DNA of 39,860 nucleotides from Amazonocrinis nigriterrae CENA67 (GTDB lineage: Bacteria; Cyanobacteriota; Cyanobacteriia; Cyanobacteriales; Nostocaceae), in the NCBI RefSeq assembly GCF_016056305.1, contig NZ_JAECZC010000052.1:1-39860 (forward strand), written 5' to 3'. Shown here one piece after another: positions 33,547 through 39,860 of this stretch. Every line of letters begins with the position of its first letter. Position 1 is the first letter of the stretch. The notes beneath the pieces were generated by a model. It saw only the letters and a list, made by a program, of their open reading frames with translations. It made no database searches and was not told the DNA's origin. A program made the position numbers and the translations under genes.

Positions 33547-35112
33547 TTGTGTCATTGTTATAAGCAATTAAATCTTCTAGACGAATATTTTCAGACTCTC
33601 CAACAAGCAATTAAACTTTACCCAACAGAAGGAAGGCTACATTTTGAATTAATTATTGAATTGCGGCGTAATGGTCGTATAAAATCAGCTATTTTGAGTG
33701 CAGAAAATGCTGCTAAATGTTTACCTGATGATTACACTTTTCAAATACTCAAATATCTGACAATTCCATCAGTGTATGACAATGAAGAGGAAATTAGCTT
33801 CTATCGCCAGCGCTTTATCCAAGGACTGCAAACTTTAATTGCTCAAACCTCTCTCAAAACTACTGAAGAACGTCATAGTGCTTTAGCTGGTATCGGACGA
33901 CTGACAAATTTTTATCTGTCATATCAAGCACAAAATGATATAGATTTACAACGCCAATATGGACAATTAGTGCATGAGATTATGGCAGCTAATTTTCCCC
34001 AATGGGTTGTTCCTTTATCCATACCAAAGCTTCAGCCTCAGCAAAAAATTCGTATTGGTTATGTTTCCTATTATCTGCATTCCTATAGTGGCACATTGTG
34101 GTTAACTGGCTGGTTACGTTACTGCGATCGCGAAAATTTTGAAATCCATTGTTACTATATCGGAAATGAGCCAGATCCAGTTACCCAACAATTTATAGAT
34201 TATAGTGATGTTTTCCACCATATCCCTTATGATTTATCAGCAGTTTGTGAACAAATAATTGCTGATAAACTGCACATCTTGGTGTTTCCTGAAATTGGCA
34301 TGAACCCGCAGACAATGCAAATGGCTGGACTGCGACTTGCACCTGTGCAATGTACAGCTTGGGGACATCCAGTAACCACTGGTTTACCTACCATTGATTA
34401 CTTTTTATCTAGCGAATTAATGGAAGTAGAAAATGCTCAAGAACATTACTCAGAAAAATTAATTTGCTTACCTAATATTGGTGTTTCTTATCCCAAACCA
34501 TATATTCCACCTGTCGTTAAAACCCGTTCAGATTTTCAGTTACCTGATGATGCGGTAATCTATTTATCTTGCCAAGCTCCTTTTAAATATCTACCACAAT
34601 ACGATTTCATTTTTGCAGAAATCGCTCATCGTGTTCCCCAAGCTAAATTTGTATTTTTGCGTGGTAGTTTAATTAAACCGCGTCTGAAACGTGCGTTTGC
34701 TGATGTGGAACTGGACTATGAAGATTATTGTGTATTTTTGAGTATTCCAGAGCGTTTAGATTATCTGATGATTAATTTACTCTCAGATGTTTACTTGGAT
34801 ACATTCACTTGGTCTGGTGGTAATACTAGCTTAGAAGCGATCGCTTGCAATCTCCCCATAGTTACTTGTCCAGGAGAATTTATGCGGGGTCGCCATTCTG
34901 ACAGCTTCCTGAAAATGCTAGGTGTGACAGATACTATCGCAGAAAATGCAGCGGAATATATCGACATAGCCGTTAAATTAGGACTAAACCCAGTTTGGCG
35001 ACGCGATATTTCACAACGAATTAGTCAACGTCACGACAGGCTATTTGACGATAAAGCCTGCGTAGTTGGTTTAGAAGCTTTTTATAAACAGGTTGTGGAA
35101 GCAAGTTTGTAG
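33547..35112 (+). CDS. TPR-GT41 (OGT/SPINDLY-like) glycosyltransferase, probable 3' part of the preceding gene
   Basis: From the first possible start (TTG 33547, no ribosome binding site) there are 521 residues. The open frame really extends back to 33430, and the residues before the TTG already form a TPR helix pair (FEQGRWLEAIAQFQNLLEIS), so translation probably enters by frameshift. TPR-like helices fill about 1-100. The GT41 catalytic region (about 165-515) shows RIGYVSYYLHSYSG, LAPVQCTAWGHPVTTGLPTI, DYFLSSELMEVENAQEHYSE, FTWSGGNTSLEAIACNLPIV and CPGEFMRGRHSDSFLKMLGV, which are typical O-GlcNAc transferase-like bacterial motifs. In cyanobacteria, such domains occur in large glycosyltransferase fusions. 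Target protein or glycan unknown. Confidence 0.85.
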   Translation: MCHCYKQLNLLDEYFQTLQQAIKLYPTEGRLHFELIIELRRNGRIKSAILSAENAAKCLPDDYTFQILKYLTIPSVYDNEEEISFYRQRFIQGLQTLIAQTSLKTTEERHSALAGIGRLTNFYLSYQAQNDIDLQRQYGQLVHEIMAANFPQWVVPLSIPKLQPQQKIRIGYVSYYLHSYSGTLWLTGWLRYCDRENFEIHCYYIGNEPDPVTQQFIDYSDVFHHIPYDLSAVCEQIIADKLHILVFPEIGMNPQTMQMAGLRLAPVQCTAWGHPVTTGLPTIDYFLSSELMEVENAQEHYSEKLICLPNIGVSYPKPYIPPVVKTRSDFQLPDDAVIYLSCQAPFKYLPQYDFIFAEIAHRVPQAKFVFLRGSLIKPRLKRAFADVELDYEDYCVFLSIPERLDYLMINLLSDVYLDTFTWSGGNTSLEAIACNLPIVTCPGEFMRGRHSDSFLKMLGVTDTIAENAAEYIDIAVKLGLNPVWRRDISQRISQRHDRLFDDKACVVGLEAFYKQVVEASL

Positions 35113-35431
35113 TATAGCAAATAATATTATGTCCGCTTGATTATTTATTAAACCCGAAGAACCTCACCCCGCCAAAGCTACGTTTACCCCCCTCTGTCCC
35201 CCCTTGGTAAGGGGGGATGAAAGGGGGGTGGGAGGGGTTGGGGGTGGGGTGCAATGACTGTGGGAATCATAACTAATTAACCGGACATGATCCTCCCAGT
35301 CCCTAATCACCCCTTCGGGGTTCGTCAGTCGCTCATGGGGAGCCACTGCGTTGCGGGGGTTCCCCCCGTTGTAGCAAGTGGCGTGGAGACCCCCAAGACC
35401 GCGCTGACTCACTAGTCCCCAGTCCCCAAAT
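35113..35431. repeat. Dispersed palindromic repeats
   Basis: No gene. It contains a C/G-rich palindromic tract (about 35185-35250: CCCCCCTTGG facing CCAAGG-like and AAGGGGGG), and then the hairpin module GAGCCACTGCG...GTAGCAAGTGGCG (35340-35383). That module is also found at 4373-4417 inside the MITE-like element. Between them a CACCCCTTCGGGGTTCG hairpin (about 35308-35324) could stop transcription of either flanking gene. Confidence 0.6.
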
Positions 35432-36607
35432 TTAAGGAGTATTAGGAATCAGCCTACCACAGGGATAAGTCGCTGCTTGTTGAGAAGCACTATCAGCTAC
35501 AGCAGCGGGAATTTTATCCGATGGTTGGGTTTTGGCTGCTAGGTAGTCTGTTTGTAGTTTCTCTAACATGGCTTCGCGTTTGTCGTACAATCGCTTCAAG
35601 GGACGAGGTTGGCACTGGTTGAGAACGTATGCTGTCACCAATGGTAAAGCGATCGTGCTATCGGTGTAACAAACAATTGTGCTGGGTAACTCTTCCGGGT
35701 CAATTTTACCCCAACTAACGGCTTCCGAGGGAGTTGCCCCTGACAAACCACCGGTATCAGGACGAGCATCGGTAAACTGTACAAAGTAATCATGTCCTCG
35801 TTCTTCCAGTCCTAATACCTCGTGAATTTGCGGTTGAGTTTGTAGCAAAAAGTTCTTAGGACTGCCACCACCAAGAATCACAGCCGCACTTTTACCTTCT
35901 GATTCTCGCGCAGAGTAGGCGATCGCAGCTGTTTCATTCACATCAATTGCAGGATCTAACACCAACTGCGAACCTTCCAAGGCTAAAGCTGCTACGTTCA
36001 TCCCAATGGAACTATCACCGGGAGAAGAAGTATAAATGGGTACGCCATATTCGTAAGCTGTCGCTAGCAAACTAGAATGTTTTACTCCCAATTGCTTTTC
36101 GATTTCCCAGACATATTTGCCTAGTAAATGGTGAAATTCAGCCGTTCCCATCCGCTTCTGAAAGGCTTCTGCTTGTAAAATCTTACGGATAAAAGCATCA
36201 GTTTCCAGCAACACATCGTAGCCGAAAATAATGTCATAAATGCGAATAGTTCCTTCTTGGCGTAGTTTCACATCATCCAAAAAGGGATTTCCAGCAAACA
36301 GTTCAAAACCCAACCCATAATGCATATCATGGTAAAGATTAGCACCAGTGCTAATCATCCAGTCAATAAAGCCATTGCGAATCAAAGGTGCAAGTGCTGA
36401 AACCCCAAATCCTGCTGGTGTCATGGCACCGGAAAGGCTAACTCCCACGGTAACACCTTCTGTTAGCACATCACGACTGAGTAATTGGCAGATTTCCCGC
36501 AACCGTGCTGAATTGTAAGCAGTGAAGTAATTATCAATCAAATCCACTATGCCAATATCGCTTGATATGGCTGTGGGTGCAATTTTTTGACCCAGCTGTT
36601 TCGACAT
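35432..36607 (-). CDS. speY: Deoxyhypusine synthase-like homospermidine synthase SpeY
   Basis: The protein has 391 residues from ATG 36607, with GGGAG 6 bases upstream. The TTG two codons earlier is less likely. It belongs to the deoxyhypusine synthase family: [73 protein letters not shown] (NAD site), and the catalytic lysine K301 in EAVSWGKID. Bacteria lack the eIF5A substrate. In Anabaena a homologue (SpeY) makes homospermidine from two putrescines and is needed for good diazotrophic growth, so polyamine synthesis is the likely role here. No other spe gene is adjacent. Confidence 0.88.
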   Translation of the reverse strand: MSKQLGQKIAPTAISSDIGIVDLIDNYFTAYNSARLREICQLLSRDVLTEGVTVGVSLSGAMTPAGFGVSALAPLIRNGFIDWMISTGANLYHDMHYGLGFELFAGNPFLDDVKLRQEGTIRIYDIIFGYDVLLETDAFIRKILQAEAFQKRMGTAEFHHLLGKYVWEIEKQLGVKHSSLLATAYEYGVPIYTSSPGDSSIGMNVAALALEGSQLVLDPAIDVNETAAIAYSARESEGKSAAVILGGGSPKNFLLQTQPQIHEVLGLEERGHDYFVQFTDARPDTGGLSGATPSEAVSWGKIDPEELPSTIVCYTDSTIALPLVTAYVLNQCQPRPLKRLYDKREAMLEKLQTDYLAAKTQPSDKIPAAVADSASQQAATYPCGRLIPNTP

Positions 36608-36648
36608 TTCCAACTCCCGAACGGTAAAGACACCGAATCTAATGTTAA

Positions 36649-37170
36649 CTAGCTTTCAGTAATTTCTTGCATTACTCGCTGGTAAGAATCATAAGCGCTT
36701 TGGTTAAAACAAACGAAAATTATCTGTTTTAGCGAATTATGGTTGTGTAAAAACTTATTAACTTCAGTAATTGCAATTTTGCTAGCACGTTCCATCGGAA
36801 AGCGATAGACACCTGTACTAATAGCCGGAAAAGCAATAGTTTTAATTTGATATTCTTCTGCTAAAGTCAAGCTGTGGCGATAACAACTCGCTAATAATTC
36901 ATCTTCTCCATAATTGCCACCTTCCCAAACTGGCCCAACAGTATGAATTACCCATTTAGCAGGTAGATTATAGCCTTTTGTAATTTTAGCTTCACCAGTT
37001 TCGCAACCTTTTAATTGACGGCATTCTTCTAGCGATTCTCGTCCGGCAGCACGGTGAATTGCACCATCAACACCGCCACCACCTAGTAATGAGCTATTAG
37101 CGGCATTGACTATAGCATCTACTTCTAACTGAGTAATATCTCCTTGAAGAATTAAAATTTGCTGAATCAT
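36649..37170 (-). CDS. Macrodomain protein (O-acetyl-ADP-ribose deacetylase-like)
   Basis: The protein has 173 residues, a single MacroD-type domain. Signature: [20 protein letters not shown] (about 8-27), [16 protein letters not shown] (about 28-43), [25 protein letters not shown], and [13 protein letters not shown] (about 113-125), the ADP-ribose phosphate loop. Such enzymes hydrolyse O-acetyl-ADP-ribose or remove mono-ADP-ribose from proteins or nucleic acids. No sirtuin or ADP-ribosyltransferase is nearby. The ATG has no clear ribosome binding site. It lies about 40 bp upstream of speY on the same strand and may share its transcript. Confidence 0.93.
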   Translation of the reverse strand: MIQQILILQGDITQLEVDAIVNAANSSLLGGGGVDGAIHRAAGRESLEECRQLKGCETGEAKITKGYNLPAKWVIHTVGPVWEGGNYGEDELLASCYRHSLTLAEEYQIKTIAFPAISTGVYRFPMERASKIAITEVNKFLHNHNSLKQIIFVCFNQSAYDSYQRVMQEITES

Positions 37171-37197
37171 ATTTTGTTCACCAGATTTATCAGTATT

Positions 37198-37380
37198 TTA
37201 TAAAATTCCATCTTGGCGACTTGCTTGTAATTGCTGCAAGATTGCCAAAAACTGCTCATTATCAATCATTATGGCGATGTGTTTGCTACAAAATCGCTCC
37301 TTGCAAATGTGAGTTGTCAACAATTTGTGCAATCTATGAATGTTAGCTAAATTTAATAATTCTAGAGAATCTATTTTCAA
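37198..37380 (-). CDS. Possible small protein or gene remnant
   Basis: An open frame of 60 codons lies just ahead of the macrodomain gene on the same strand. It has a plausible amino-acid make-up (LELLNLANIHRLHKLLTTHI, ending NEQFLAILQQLQASRQDGIL). A later start at about 37269 would give only 24 residues beginning MIDNEQ. No family, ribosome binding site or operon logic is clear. It may be a short leader peptide or the tail of a decayed gene. Confidence 0.25.
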   Translation of the reverse strand: MKIDSLELLNLANIHRLHKLLTTHICKERFCSKHIAIMIDNEQFLAILQQLQASRQDGIL

Positions 37381-37546
37381 ACCAATACCCAGTCCCCAAT
37401 CACCAATCCCCAGTCCCCTTTACTATTTTTCAAATTGATATTAGTGGACATATAAAAAACACAAGTTATGTGAAATTGTATAAACAACAAAATTTGACTT
37501 GCTTCTATTTAGTTGTAGCAGTTATTTTCAGTATCCCCAAAGATTC

Positions 37547-38233
37547 ATGAAAAGCGATACACCAGAAGAGTTAAACTCAGATAAAGAAATTGAGCGCTTA
37601 ATTGACGAAATAATGTCCTCAAATCTACCTGAGTTAACTGATGAGCAGTACCGCAAGAAAATGCAGCGGCGTAAAGAAGTGCAGGATCGGCGGATAGCAC
37701 AAGCTGTGCCAGAAAAAGGATTAATTATTGTAAATACTGGTAACGGTAAAGGTAAAACAACTGCGGCGTTGGGGATGGTGTTGCGATCGCTTGGTCATGG
37801 GTATAAAGTAGCGATTATCCAATTTATCAAAGGAGCTTGGGAACCTGCGGAAAAAGCGGCTTTCAGTTATTGGGAAGACCAGTTAGAATTTCACGCTATG
37901 GGTGAAGGCTTCACCTGGGAAACCCAAGACCGCGATCGCGACCTTGACAAAGCCAACGCCGCTTGGGAAAAATCACTAGAATACATCCAAAATCCTGACT
38001 TTCAGCTAGTACTGTTGGATGAAATCAATATTGCTTTGAAAATGGGTTATTTACAAGTTGAAGATGTTTTAGCAGGTTTAGCAAAAAAACCACCGAACAA
38101 ACACGTTATCCTCACAGGTAGAGGCGCACCAACCGCTATCATCGAACGAGCCGACTTAGTAACAGAAATGACCCTAGTTAAGCATCCTTTCCGCGACCAA
38201 GGCGTGAAAGCGCAACCAGGGATTGAGTTTTAA
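37547..38233 (+). CDS. cobO: Cob(I)alamin adenosyltransferase CobO/BtuR
   Basis: The protein has 228 residues from ATG 37547. The upstream start at 37499 would add an unrelated hydrophobic stretch. It has the P-loop NTGNGKGKTTAALGM (about 63-77), VAIIQFIKGAW, FHAMGEGFTWETQDRD, LVLLDEINIALKMGYL (Walker B-like) and the closing VKHPFRDQGVKAQPGIEF, all standard for the CobO/BtuR family. It adenosylates cob(I)alamin or corrinoids to give coenzyme B12. The first 50 residues are an acidic and basic helical extension common in cyanobacterial forms. I see no cobalamin riboswitch upstream. The stop lies next to a GTTAGTT/GTCAGTT repeat. Confidence 0.95.
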   Translation: MKSDTPEELNSDKEIERLIDEIMSSNLPELTDEQYRKKMQRRKEVQDRRIAQAVPEKGLIIVNTGNGKGKTTAALGMVLRSLGHGYKVAIIQFIKGAWEPAEKAAFSYWEDQLEFHAMGEGFTWETQDRDRDLDKANAAWEKSLEYIQNPDFQLVLLDEINIALKMGYLQVEDVLAGLAKKPPNKHVILTGRGAPTAIIERADLVTEMTLVKHPFRDQGVKAQPGIEF

Positions 38234-38285
38234 TGTTAGTTGTTAGTTGTTAGTTGTCAGTTGTCATTTGTCAGTTGTAAACCAG
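38234..38285. repeat. GTTAGTT/GTCAGTT heptamer tract
   Basis: Imperfect heptamers GTTAGTT, GTCAGTT and GTCATTT start immediately after the cobO stop. They are related to the perfect AGTTGTC array at 24097-24152. Confidence 0.6.
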
Positions 38286-38381
38286 TGTACTCTTGCGGCT
38301 TTGGTACATTAACAACTGGCAAACTCCAAGGTTTAGTTGTTTTTTTCCTACTGACCACTGACAGTCTTACGAATAGCTTAT

Positions 38382-39161
38382 TTATTTGACTAGCTTTGTG
38401 TAAACATTATTAGCAGATCGAGTACACATCTGCAAAATACGTCTGTCATTAGCACTGATGGTATTAAGCTGATGATAATCTTGCAGTGCTACTGAGTAAG
38501 CATAGGTGGCTGGCTCATCTCCACTGAAGTCAGGTAGTCTATTAGCTGTAGCTACCTCATTGGAACCACTTTCATCTGGAGAACCCATAACAGTCATTGC
38601 CAATTCTCCTGATTTGTCAAGTGTCCCCTCAAAACAGCTAAACTCTGACTGGGGCATGTACAACGCACCCGTTACCTTACTTTGCTGCCTCTGAAATATA
38701 ACATAACCTTGCCCAGGCTCATTAGGTTGTGGTGATTGACCATAAAGATAAATTCCATCTTTTGTAGGAAGATTTACTCTTGGTGTAACTCCTGTTTCTT
38801 TAGCAGCTTTTACATTCTTCGATAAGGTTGCAGAGGAAACTAATTTTGGCTGCTGTTGCAAGTTATCTTGTTGGCTTTCATTGACAAAAGTTTCACTGTC
38901 AAAAGAAGCCGTTTGCTGTTGACTTCTCTGCTCTCGAACTTCTCTTAACCGCGACAATAGAGAAGTTTGAGTGCTATTATGACTTTGATTCGTCGATTCT
39001 CCAAAATTGGTAGTCAATGCTCTTGATGTAGGTAGTTCTTCGATTTCATTACTCAGAACAGGTCTAGTTTGCTCACCCACAACGCCAAGGGTGAGAAGTA
39101 AGCCAAGCAAGGAAATTGGCAAACGACGCGAGGTAAAGAATTTATCAATGTTGTTAAGCAC
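38382..39161 (-). CDS. Exported protein of unknown function
   Basis: The protein has 259 residues from GTG 39161, which follows AGGAG by 7 bases. A signal peptide (SRRLPISLLGLLLTLGVVGE) is followed by a long polar, Q/S-rich disordered region (about 45-130: TQTSLLSRLREVREQRSQQQ, DNLQQQPKLVSSATL). The C-terminal domain (about 130-255) contains KDGIYLYGQSPQPNEPGQGY, VIFQRQQSKVTGALYMPQSE, FSCFEGTLDKSGELAMTV, then NDRRILQMCTRSANNVY. Two cysteines (in FSCFEG and LQMCTR) could form a disulfide. I recognise the style as a cyanobacterial periplasmic family of unknown role. Confidence 0.7.
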   Translation of the reverse strand: MLNNIDKFFTSRRLPISLLGLLLTLGVVGEQTRPVLSNEIEELPTSRALTTNFGESTNQSHNSTQTSLLSRLREVREQRSQQQTASFDSETFVNESQQDNLQQQPKLVSSATLSKNVKAAKETGVTPRVNLPTKDGIYLYGQSPQPNEPGQGYVIFQRQQSKVTGALYMPQSEFSCFEGTLDKSGELAMTVMGSPDESGSNEVATANRLPDFSGDEPATYAYSVALQDYHQLNTISANDRRILQMCTRSANNVYTKLVK

Positions 39162-39680
39162 CCGACCACTCCTGTTAGAAAATTAACTGTTTCCTCTGCG
39201 ACTTACTTAAACCATAACCAAGTATTGATCGTTCAAGGCTCCGTCAAAGGTTTGATATATATTGTTTGAAATCAAAAAGCCTCAAAAACTAAGGTTTTTA
39301 TCGAATTTCGGAAGATAATTTCACAGTATCATCAATAAAGCAATTCACTCTTCACCCAGTAGATTCACCCGATCGGGTGATGTAAATCAAAAGTTTGATG
39401 TTGTCATTAATTGAGATCACTGATTTTTGGCATTTTATTTTTTAAAAAACTATTAACATTTTTTGTCGAAAAGTAAATTCTAGTAGGAACACGGAGAGCT
39501 ACAACAGCAGGTCTTTAAATTCCGAATGAGTTAAGATATTTTTCCTCAAAAATATACTGATACGATTTTGGGTTTTGGATTGTGAGAAGATATGACGCTA
39601 CCTGTTGACTCTCAATTGCAGTCACGATCAACCTACCACTTAATGTCCTGCGTCAAAAATACTCTGTGTGACAGTTCAAA
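39162..39680. other. Upstream intergenic region with 16-bp palindrome
   Basis: About 520 bp without a gene. It contains the perfect palindrome TCACCCGATCGGGTGA (39365-39380), with an extra TTCACCC half-site at 39351-39357, some 190-220 bp upstream of the minus-strand gene start. The rest is A+T-rich and unremarkable. Confidence 0.5.
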
Positions 39681-39684
39681 GAGC

Positions 39685-39860
39685 GGAATGGGGAATTGGG
39701 AATTGGGAATGGGGAATTGAGAATTGGGAATTGGGAATGGGGAATGGGGAATGGGGAATTGGGAATTGGGAATTGGGAATGGGGAATGGGGAATTGGGCA
39801 TTAGTTATTTCTTCCTCATCTCCCTCATCTCCCTCATCCCCCTCATCTCCCTCATCCCCC
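39685..39860. repeat. GGGAATT/GGGGAAT and CTCATCTCC tandem arrays
   Basis: About 16 imperfect heptamers alternate between GGGAATT and GGGGAAT (39690-39797). They are followed by nonamers CTCATCTCC/CTCATCCCC (about 39816-39860) that run to the window edge. These are short tandem repeats of the same families as elsewhere in the window. The array continues beyond the sequence given. Confidence 0.75.

Noticed and set aside
37381-37546. Cobalamin riboswitch ahead of cobO
   Set aside because: No B12-box-like sequence was found. The region holds CCCCAATCACC repeats and A+T-rich DNA only.

Overview
The window looks like chromosomal DNA of a filamentous, probably heterocyst-forming cyanobacterium (Nostocales). 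The evidence is frequent GCGATCGC (HIP1) octamers, abundant heptameric short tandem repeats between genes, several small cyanobacterial protein families (DUF4327, DUF6887-like, Uma2, DUF2726) and a deoxyhypusine-synthase-like SpeY. The genus cannot be fixed from the sequence. No insertion sequence, prophage, CRISPR array or rRNA was seen. There is one tRNA, with a CAU anticodon.

Layout. 1-4540: a secreted protein, an ABC1/UbiB-type kinase, a small membrane protein and a MITE-like repeat element. 4541-9733: a small glycosyltransferase-like protein, a DUF4082 protein, a two-gene chromosomal actin-like ParM/ParR-type pair and a DedA membrane protein. 10011-16614: a Gfo/Idh/MocA dehydrogenase, QueC, a CNNM/CorC-type CBS membrane protein, two exported proteins of unknown function, the tRNA and PyrE. 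16734-21926: a glycine-zipper peptide, ThiC behind a TPP riboswitch, a DUF6887-like protein, a two-gene DUF2726 cassette with a possible operator-flanked promoter, an Uma2 nuclease-like protein and an RluE-type pseudouridine synthase. 22256-27781: a signalling block on the plus strand (PAS-PAS histidine kinase, zinc-ribbon PP2C phosphatase, FHA-Ser/Thr kinase). 27856-35112: DUF4327, a TPR protein and a very large glycosyltransferase/methyltransferase gene followed by a GT41/OGT-like reading frame. 35432-39161: SpeY, a macrodomain protein, a cobalamin adenosyltransferase and an exported protein.

Two things stand out. First, the ParM-like actin and its ribbon-helix-helix/coiled-coil partner (7259-8895) sit among housekeeping genes with no plasmid functions. 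This matches what I recall of the chromosomal CorMR cytoskeleton of multicellular cyanobacteria. Second, the 1349-residue GT4-methyltransferase-methyltransferase-GT4 gene ends just after a run of nine T. The next frame continues without a stop or a usable start into TPR and OGT-like domains, so one extra T (or a -1 slip) would give a single protein of about 1904 residues.

Intergenic DNA is dominated by repeats. Three copies of one composite element (a 44-bp core between two different heptamer arrays) lie at about 9848, 14060 and 21938. Several genes end inside neighbouring G/A-rich repeats. Product names rest on motif recognition by eye. No database search or structure prediction was run.
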